Assembly (NCBI GenBank): GCA_012744475.1
Contig: JAAYBV010000040.1
Coordinates: 1-54,490 of the forward strand
Source of the DNA: Phycisphaerae bacterium
GTDB lineage: Bacteria > Planctomycetota > Phycisphaerae > Sedimentisphaerales > Anaerobacaceae
DNA: 54,490 nucleotides
Direction of reading: 5' to 3'
Shown: positions 49,808 through 54,490 of the stretch, piece by piece
How positions within the stretch are numbered: position 1 is the stretch's first letter
Layout: the number at the start of each line of letters is the position of its first letter
Program-made: the position numbers and the translations under genes
Notes under the pieces: model-generated
Seen by the model: only the letters and a program-made list of their open reading frames with translations
Told to the model about the DNA's origin: nothing
Database searches by the model: none

Positions 49808-51562
49808 ATGAAACAGGCCATCCGATTCTGCGTTGCACTATGCTTGATGAGCGTGTCGACGAGCGCCGCCGATGAACTCCAATGGAACATTCGAAATGTG
49901 CCGCGAGAGTCGGTCACGGTGATCGCGCATCGCGGCGCGGGGTATCTGGCGCCGGAGAACACCATGGAGGCGCTCGAATTGACCTGGCGCATGGGCGGGA
50001 TCCCGGAGGTGGACGTCCGAACCACCAAAGACGGCGTCATCATGATGTTCCACGACAACAACTTCGCCCGGATTCTCCCCGATGCCTCCGAAGAGGCCAA
50101 GAAGAAGGGACTGGAAGACCTTACCTATGACGAAGCGCGACGGCTCGACATCGGCGCGTTTCGCGGTGCCGCGTTCGCCGGGCAGAGAATTGTCAGTCTG
50201 GAGGAGATCTGTGAGGCGCTGCGTCAGGATCGCTGGCGCCGCGTGTATATCGACGTCAAGAATGTCGATTTCCGTCTCTTGGCCAGAGCAACCGAGGGAC
50301 TTCACGAACAGATCGTGCTGGCAACGGGCAAGGATGACGAAGCCCGGCGATGGCGCAAGATGGCGCCGCTCTCCGGGGCGCTGCTGTGGATGGGACTGGG
50401 AAAGGCGACGGACGAGGACATTGAAGAGCGGTTCGCGGCGCTTCGGGCATCGGATTTCGAAGGTGTCACGCATCTTCAGATTCATGTCCGGTTCAACGAG
50501 GATGGGACAACGATGCCCTCCGAATCTTGCCTGAGAAAAGCGGGCAGCGAATTGCGTCGTCGGCGCATCGAGTTCCAGACGATGCCCTGGGGCGTCGGCG
50601 AACATGGCGACAGGGTCGATTATTACAGACGTCTTCTGGACCTCGGAACGGCAGGCCTCAGCACCGACCGACCGGATGTCGCGATGCAGGCGTTGGATGA
50701 GTACTATGCGCAGCCGCTGGCGGGCGTCTGGAACGTGCGGGATCACATTCCGTTCGAGGAGGTCATCGTGCAGGCGCATCGCGGCTACGGAAACGCCGCT
50801 CCGGAAGGGTCGCTGGAATCCTTCGAGATGGCCTGGAGACTCCACATGGTTCCGGAGGCGGATCTCCGCATGACCAGGGATGGAGTCATCGTCTCGTTCC
50901 ACGACACCAACTTTGCCCGCATTCTCCCGGATGCGCCGGAGGAATTGAAGAAGAAGGGAATCGAAGACCTGACCTTCGCGGAAACGCAACAGCTTGACAT
51001 CGGTGCGTTCCGGGGCGAATCGTTCGCCGGCCAGCGGATCATCAGCCTGGCCCGGATGCTCGAGGCTCTCGGCGGGCATCCCGATCGGATGCTCTATATC
51101 GATATCAAACAGATTGACTTCGACGTCCTGGCACGGCAGACCCTGGGGTATCATCCCCGGCTGATTGTGGCCTCGACGAAGTACGCTGAACTCACAGAGT
51201 GGAAGCGGGTAGCGCCCCGTTCCAGGACACTGCACTGGATCGGCGGCAAGGAGGACGATCTGGCCCGGCGACTGGCCGCGTTGCGTGACGTGAAGTTCGC
51301 CCATATCGATCAGCTTCAGATTCACGTCTCGATTGCCGAGAACGGCGTCTTTTCGCCCAGCGAGACATTTCTGAGAAGGACCGGCGAAGAACTACGTCGC
51401 TATGGGATTCTCTTTCAGACGCTCTCCTGGACGCAGGGCGACCGGCCTGAGACCTATCAACGACTCCTCGATCTGGGCTGCGCCAGTTTCGCCACGGATT
51501 ATCCCCAGGAGACGATGGATGCGATCAAAGCGTATTACGCCGGGAAGGAGCAATCCCGATAA
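49808..51562 (+). CDS. Tandem glycerophosphodiester phosphodiesterase (two GDPD domains), secreted
   Basis: Protein of 584 residues. A signal peptide (about 1-21) is followed by two copies of a GDPD domain of about 280 residues. Copy 1 has H41-R-G, E67-x-D69 and H82-D. Copy 2 has H324-R-G, E350-x-D352 and H365-D, so both active sites look complete. The copies keep the segments F-A-R-I-L-P-D-A and L-D-I-G-A-F-R-G almost unchanged and must come from an internal duplication. GDPDs cleave glycerophosphodiesters. The ATG at 49808 is chosen for the signal; its ribosome site is weak. Confidence 0.88.
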   Translation: MKQAIRFCVALCLMSVSTSAADELQWNIRNVPRESVTVIAHRGAGYLAPENTMEALELTWRMGGIPEVDVRTTKDGVIMMFHDNNFARILPDASEEAKKKGLEDLTYDEARRLDIGAFRGAAFAGQRIVSLEEICEALRQDRWRRVYIDVKNVDFRLLARATEGLHEQIVLATGKDDEARRWRKMAPLSGALLWMGLGKATDEDIEERFAALRASDFEGVTHLQIHVRFNEDGTTMPSESCLRKAGSELRRRRIEFQTMPWGVGEHGDRVDYYRRLLDLGTAGLSTDRPDVAMQALDEYYAQPLAGVWNVRDHIPFEEVIVQAHRGYGNAAPEGSLESFEMAWRLHMVPEADLRMTRDGVIVSFHDTNFARILPDAPEELKKKGIEDLTFAETQQLDIGAFRGESFAGQRIISLARMLEALGGHPDRMLYIDIKQIDFDVLARQTLGYHPRLIVASTKYAELTEWKRVAPRSRTLHWIGGKEDDLARRLAALRDVKFAHIDQLQIHVSIAENGVFSPSETFLRRTGEELRRYGILFQTLSWTQGDRPETYQRLLDLGCASFATDYPQETMDAIKAYYAGKEQSR

Positions 51563-51605
51563 GCCTGCGTGAAGATCGCCGCAGTCGAGTCGTGGCGATG
51601 GGGGG

Positions 51606-51633
51606 TTCTCATCGGGGGCCGATCCTGTATAAT
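51606..51633 (+). promoter_or_regulatory. Promoter of the TGS GTPase gene
   Basis: TTCTCA (51606-51611, 4 of 6 matches), 16 bases, then perfect TATAAT (51628-51633). The leader to ATG 51682 is about 42 nt. Confidence 0.45.
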
Positions 51634-51681
51634 GGGGCAAGCGTAGCCCAGAGAAAAGCATAGCGGCTGAGTGTGGTTCCT

Positions 51682-52668
51682 ATGCCGGCGAACCTGACAC
51701 CAGACTACTTCAAAGCGGAGCAGTGGTACCGCAGCGCCTCGACGAACGAGGAGAAGATGCTCGCGCTGGAGCAGATGCTGGCGGTGATGCCCAAGCACAA
51801 GGGGACCGAGCATCTCCAGGCGGATCTGAAGCGCAAACTCAGCCAGCTCAAGGACGCCAGCGCGCAGCAGAAGAAGGCGGGCAAGCACGTGGACATCTTC
51901 CACGTCCCGCGTTCGGGGGCCGGGCAGGTGGTCCTGCTGGGGACTCCGAACTCCGGCAAGAGCGCCATCCTCGCGGCCCTGACCCACGCCAAGGTCACTG
52001 TGGCGGAATTCCCGTTCGCCACGCACGCGCCGGTGCCCGGCATGGTGCGGTACGAAGACGTCCAGATTCAGCTCGTGGACATGCCGCCGATCACCGCCGA
52101 CTACGCGGCGCCGGGCCAGGTGGGCACGTATCGCAACGGCGACCTGATCGCGATCGTCGTCGACCTGTCACAGGACGTGGAGGAGCAACTGCTGATCCTG
52201 CTGGACTTCCTCGAATCGCGGAACCTGCTGCTGGACGAGAAAACGCCCGCGACGGACGGACATGGCAACGCACTCGGCCGCAAGGCCTTCTGCCTGTGCA
52301 CCAAGGCCGACATCGCGGCCGACGGCGCGTTCGAACTGGCTGAGAAGTCCTGCGAAAGGCCGCTGGAGTTCGTGAAGATCTCCGCGCAGACCGGCGAGGG
52401 CCTGGACGCCTTCGCGAAGTTCCTGTTCGAGACGCTGGCGATCATTCGCGTCTATGCCAAGCCGCCGGGCAAGCCCCCCGACATGAACGATCCGTTCACG
52501 CTGCCGGCCGGCTCGACCGTTCACGACCTGGCCCGCACGATCCATCGCGAGCTGGCCGAGAAGCTCAAGAGCGCCAAGTGCTGGGGAACTGGCGTCCACG
52601 ACGGCCAGAACGTCCACCTCACCCACGTCCTGCACGACAAGGACATCGTCGAACTCCACTTCGGCTAG
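51682..52668 (+). CDS. DRG/Obg-like GTPase with TGS domain
   Basis: Protein of 328 residues. G1 is G-T-P-N-S-G-K-S (88-95). G3 is D-M-P-P (133-136) in place of the common D-x-P-G. G4 is T-K-A-D in place of N-K-x-D, and G5 is S-A-Q-T-G. A C-terminal TGS domain (about 265-328: D-P-F-T-L-P-A-G-S-T-V-H-D-L-A) binds RNA or nucleotide signals. Length and order match the DRG branch of GTPases. Such proteins act in ribosome or RNA processes; none of this is shown for this one. The start at 51682 (ATG) is taken over a GTG at 51673; both lack a clear ribosome site. Confidence 0.88.
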   Translation: MPANLTPDYFKAEQWYRSASTNEEKMLALEQMLAVMPKHKGTEHLQADLKRKLSQLKDASAQQKKAGKHVDIFHVPRSGAGQVVLLGTPNSGKSAILAALTHAKVTVAEFPFATHAPVPGMVRYEDVQIQLVDMPPITADYAAPGQVGTYRNGDLIAIVVDLSQDVEEQLLILLDFLESRNLLLDEKTPATDGHGNALGRKAFCLCTKADIAADGAFELAEKSCERPLEFVKISAQTGEGLDAFAKFLFETLAIIRVYAKPPGKPPDMNDPFTLPAGSTVHDLARTIHRELAEKLKSAKCWGTGVHDGQNVHLTHVLHDKDIVELHFG

Positions 52669-52696
52669 GCCTGGCCCTGCGATCGGAGAATGGGGC

Positions 52697-53041
52697 TTAG
52701 CTGCCGGCGGGGTGGACGCGAGGCAGATAGTCCTCGCGGACCGGCGAGAAGACCTCGATGGCGACGCTGTCCTCGAGCACCTCGGCGCCGTGGATCACGT
52801 CGGGCGGAATGCACCAACTGTCGCCGGGGCGGGTGTCGTGCTGCTCCTGTCCCACGGTCAGGCGCAGCCTTCCGCGCACGAGATAGCCGGTCTTCTCGTA
52901 GGGATGCTGGTGCAGGGGCAGAACGCGTCCGCCCTCCAGCCGGAACTCCGTCATCAACGTCCTGGCTCCATAGGCCAGAGTCTTCTGCCGAATGCCCTCG
53001 ATGGGCGTCGAGTAACCGTCGTCGTTGCCCTGCACAAACAT
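52697..53041 (-). CDS. Cupin-domain protein
   Basis: Protein of 114 residues with one cupin fold. Motif 1 reads L-H-Q-H-P-Y-E-K...G and motif 2 P-P-D-V-I-H, giving the usual three-histidine (two in motif 1, one in motif 2) and Glu metal site. Small cupins are metal-dependent enzymes or sensors with many substrates. AAAGGGG is 7 nt before the ATG. It stands 73 bp downstream of the HAD gene on the same strand and may be co-transcribed. Confidence 0.88.
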   Translation of the reverse strand: MFVQGNDDGYSTPIEGIRQKTLAYGARTLMTEFRLEGGRVLPLHQHPYEKTGYLVRGRLRLTVGQEQHDTRPGDSWCIPPDVIHGAEVLEDSVAIEVFSPVREDYLPRVHPAGS

Positions 53042-53114
53042 GCGCTCGCCCCTTTCATGCTCACGGATATCGAATGTGTCACCCGGGCCTTCTTAGCACA
53101 AACGAAGGACCCCG

Positions 53115-53807
53115 TCAATGCCCCGCCTGCGTCCCGCCACGCAAACCGCCGAGTGCGTCACGAATATCCGCGGGGCTGTGACAGGTGCGGTCGGGCTTCG
53201 CGGCGGCGAGCTCCTCCATGCTGCCGAAGCCGTAGGTCACCGCGATGGTGCGCGTGCCGTTGACCTTGCCGGCCAGAATATCGCTGGCCCGGTCGCCGAC
53301 CATGATCGCTCGCTCCGGCCTGATGGCTCGCTCGCGCAGGATATGGGCGACGAGTTCGCCTTTGTCGTCGAACCGGCCGTCCAGGTCCGGTCCGAACACA
53401 TCTTCGATATACTCCGCCAGATCAAAGTGATCGATAATCCGCTCGGCGTAGACCACCGGCTTCGACGTGACGACGAAGAGCCGGAACCCGTCGTCGCGCA
53501 GCGACCGAAGCGATTCGGGAATGCCGGTGTAGAGTTCGTTCTCGAAGAGGCCCACGTCCGCGTAGCGTCGCCGATAGTGTTCGATCGCGGCATCGACCAT
53601 GGCCTTGTCATCGGTCGCCAGCAGGCGAGGGAACGTCCATCGCAAGGGCGGGCCGATGTACTGCACCAGTTCGGCCTGCGGCGGAACCGGACGACCGAGC
53701 TGCGCCAGAGCGTATTGAAGACACCGCGTGATCCCTTCCCTCGGGTCGGTCAGCGTCCCGTCCAGGTCGAAGAAGACCGTCGTACCATGCCCTGCCCGGT
53801 CACCCAT
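53115..53807 (-). CDS. HAD-family phosphatase (phosphoglycolate phosphatase-like)
   Basis: Protein of 230 residues. Motif I F-F-D14-L-D16-G-T-L-T holds the nucleophile and acid, motif II is V-V-T-S-K and motif IV is M-V-G-D-R-x-S-D. A helical cap of about 75 residues lies between motifs I and II (C1 type). This is the Gph/PpaX-like group of small-molecule phosphatases. The substrate is not certain. The ATG at 53807 has GGAG 10 nt upstream; the longer frame from 54293 has no domain before it. Confidence 0.88.
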   Translation of the reverse strand: MGDRAGHGTTVFFDLDGTLTDPREGITRCLQYALAQLGRPVPPQAELVQYIGPPLRWTFPRLLATDDKAMVDAAIEHYRRRYADVGLFENELYTGIPESLRSLRDDGFRLFVVTSKPVVYAERIIDHFDLAEYIEDVFGPDLDGRFDDKGELVAHILRERAIRPERAIMVGDRASDILAGKVNGTRTIAVTYGFGSMEELAAAKPDRTCHSPADIRDALGGLRGGTQAGH

Positions 53808-53875
53808 TCGAGAATTGCTCCGCCAGAAGACTATCGTCAGTTTGATCCTTTCCGTCGCTGGGCACCAAGACGACG

Positions 53876-54229
53876 TCAGGGACCCGTCGGCCTGCCCGGC
53901 GATTCGCGGCAGGCGGCGCAGCGCTCGGCGATGATCTGGCAGTAGCCACAGACTTCCACGGTGTCGCCGAGGGCGGCCCCGGCATAGGTCTCCACCGCGG
54001 TTCGTGTCGAGGCGTTCAGGGTGGTCACGTTCCTGCACACGGGACACACGCATGTCGTATGAGTCAGTCTCGCAACCGGCAAAGCCCGGGTCTGTCTCTT
54101 GCAGACCGGACAGGGCCGGCCGGTCCGGGTGGCCTTTTGCAGGCCGTGACAGCCGGACAGCAAGAGCCACAGGACCAGGACAACGGTCAGCGAGACAGTC
54201 AAAAACCTCCTTCGTGAAACCATCTTCAT
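53876..54229 (-). CDS. Lipoprotein with four CxxC pairs
   Basis: Protein of 117 residues; no family recognised. A signal with S-R-R-R-F-L and a lipobox L-L-S-G-C make it an exported lipoprotein, perhaps via Tat. The mature part has four CxxC pairs: C-P-V-C, C-P-V-C, C-G-Y-C and C-A-A-C, enough for two zinc ribbons or redox sites. AAAGGAG 7 nt before the ATG at 54229 sets the start. It lies 68 bp upstream of the HAD gene on the same strand. An exported zinc-ribbon lipoprotein is unusual. Function unknown. Confidence 0.75.
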   Translation of the reverse strand: MKMVSRRRFLTVSLTVVLVLWLLLSGCHGLQKATRTGRPCPVCKRQTRALPVARLTHTTCVCPVCRNVTTLNASTRTAVETYAGAALGDTVEVCGYCQIIAERCAACRESPGRPTGP

Positions 54230-54391
54230 CGAATCTCTCCTTTGCTGGCGCCGGACTACGGCATACGGCGGACAAGAGAGATTGTCCAGCCATGCCGCCG
54301 GTTCGTCAAGACGGCAACCCGCAGGGGCGAGTAATCCTTTGCCCCTGCTCGATTCTCCGTCAGCGTGTGTGTGAAAATATCGTGGCATGTG

Positions 54392-54434
54392 GGTGGCAGC
54401 CTCAAAGCGTAGTGCAACGGAGCTTTGGGGATGG
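54392..54434. repeat. Variant family A repeat
   Basis: Starts GTGGCAGCCTCAAAGC and ends GCTTTGGGGATGG. It matches the variant at 5062-5092. The remaining sequence at the right edge (54230-54490) shows nothing else identifiable. Confidence 0.6.
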
Positions 54435-54490
54435 CGAATGGGAGTGGCGCATCCGTACGGAAAGGCCTCTGCGAGGCGATCCATCCCCAA

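Noticed and set aside
1-54490. tRNA, rRNA or CRISPR array
   Set aside because: I looked for T-loop signatures, rRNA core sequences and regularly spaced repeats and saw none. The direct repeats at 18373 and 18487 are only two copies.
1-54490. Insertion sequences with transposase
   Set aside because: No transposase or integrase gene is visible. The only element-like structures are short repeats and the S23 unit.

Overview
The window is high-GC bacterial chromosome. The mix of genes suggests a planctomycete, probably of the Phycisphaerae type. It holds a one-cysteine (CSPTR) sulfatase, GH28 and GH30 glycosidases, a parallel beta-helix protein, a PQQ-propeller protein, a type IV prepilin-like protein ending in a G-x-x-V-x-F-A-D-A-H motif, an HU protein with a PGL-KL motif, and Tat or lipoprotein signals on several exported proteins. 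This assignment is an inference: no rRNA or tRNA gene is present to anchor it.

Layout. 1-5.8 kb: a kelch lipoprotein, a HepT/MntA toxin-antitoxin pair, a DNA methyltransferase fused to a GIY-YIG domain, a polysaccharide deacetylase and a DJ-1/PfpI protein. 5.8-9.8 kb: an OmpR-type two-component system, then a methyltransferase coupled to an InaA-type kinase. 10.2-15.3 kb: a TatC-like mini-protein, an 852-residue secreted protein with five 39-residue repeats, a VOC protein and a frameshifted zeta-type toxin with a 60-residue partner. 15.3-21 kb: a three-module folate/one-carbon protein (MetF, MetV-like Cys-rich domain, pterin-binding methyltransferase), an HNH-AP2 endonuclease, a membrane protein and a prepilin. 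21.5-27.8 kb: a GH30 glycosidase, a MNT/HEPN pair between copies of the GH30 3' end, HU, a PQQ-propeller protein and a KefB-type antiporter. 28-31.6 kb: an operon of ECF sigma, anti-sigma, YbjQ, NfeD, SPFH and a double zinc ribbon protein. 31.6-39.3 kb: a ZIP transporter, a beta-helix protein, a DUF4870 protein and a MoxR-DUF58-transglutaminase operon on the minus strand. 39.5-51.6 kb: a toroid-type polysaccharide-active protein, then leuA-leuC-leuD-leuB. The leu run is preceded by a candidate leader peptide and is interrupted by an S23 (23S intervening-sequence type) element and by a polygalacturonase and a sulfatase gene. A duplicated GDPD protein follows. 51.7-54.5 kb: a TGS-domain GTPase, a cupin, a HAD phosphatase and a CxxC-rich lipoprotein.

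Intergenic DNA is full of short modular inverted repeats in several families. Some supply stop codons, one lies in frame inside the MetF fusion, and one overlaps the 5' end of the PQQ-propeller gene. The strongest candidates for something new are the S23 element and its ORF-less relatives, the methyltransferase/GIY-YIG fusion with a Gln at the expected catalytic Glu, the MetF-MetV-methyltransferase fusion, the MNT/HEPN cassette between direct repeats, the BCAA-codon-rich leader before leuA, and the sigma-factor/NfeD/SPFH operon.
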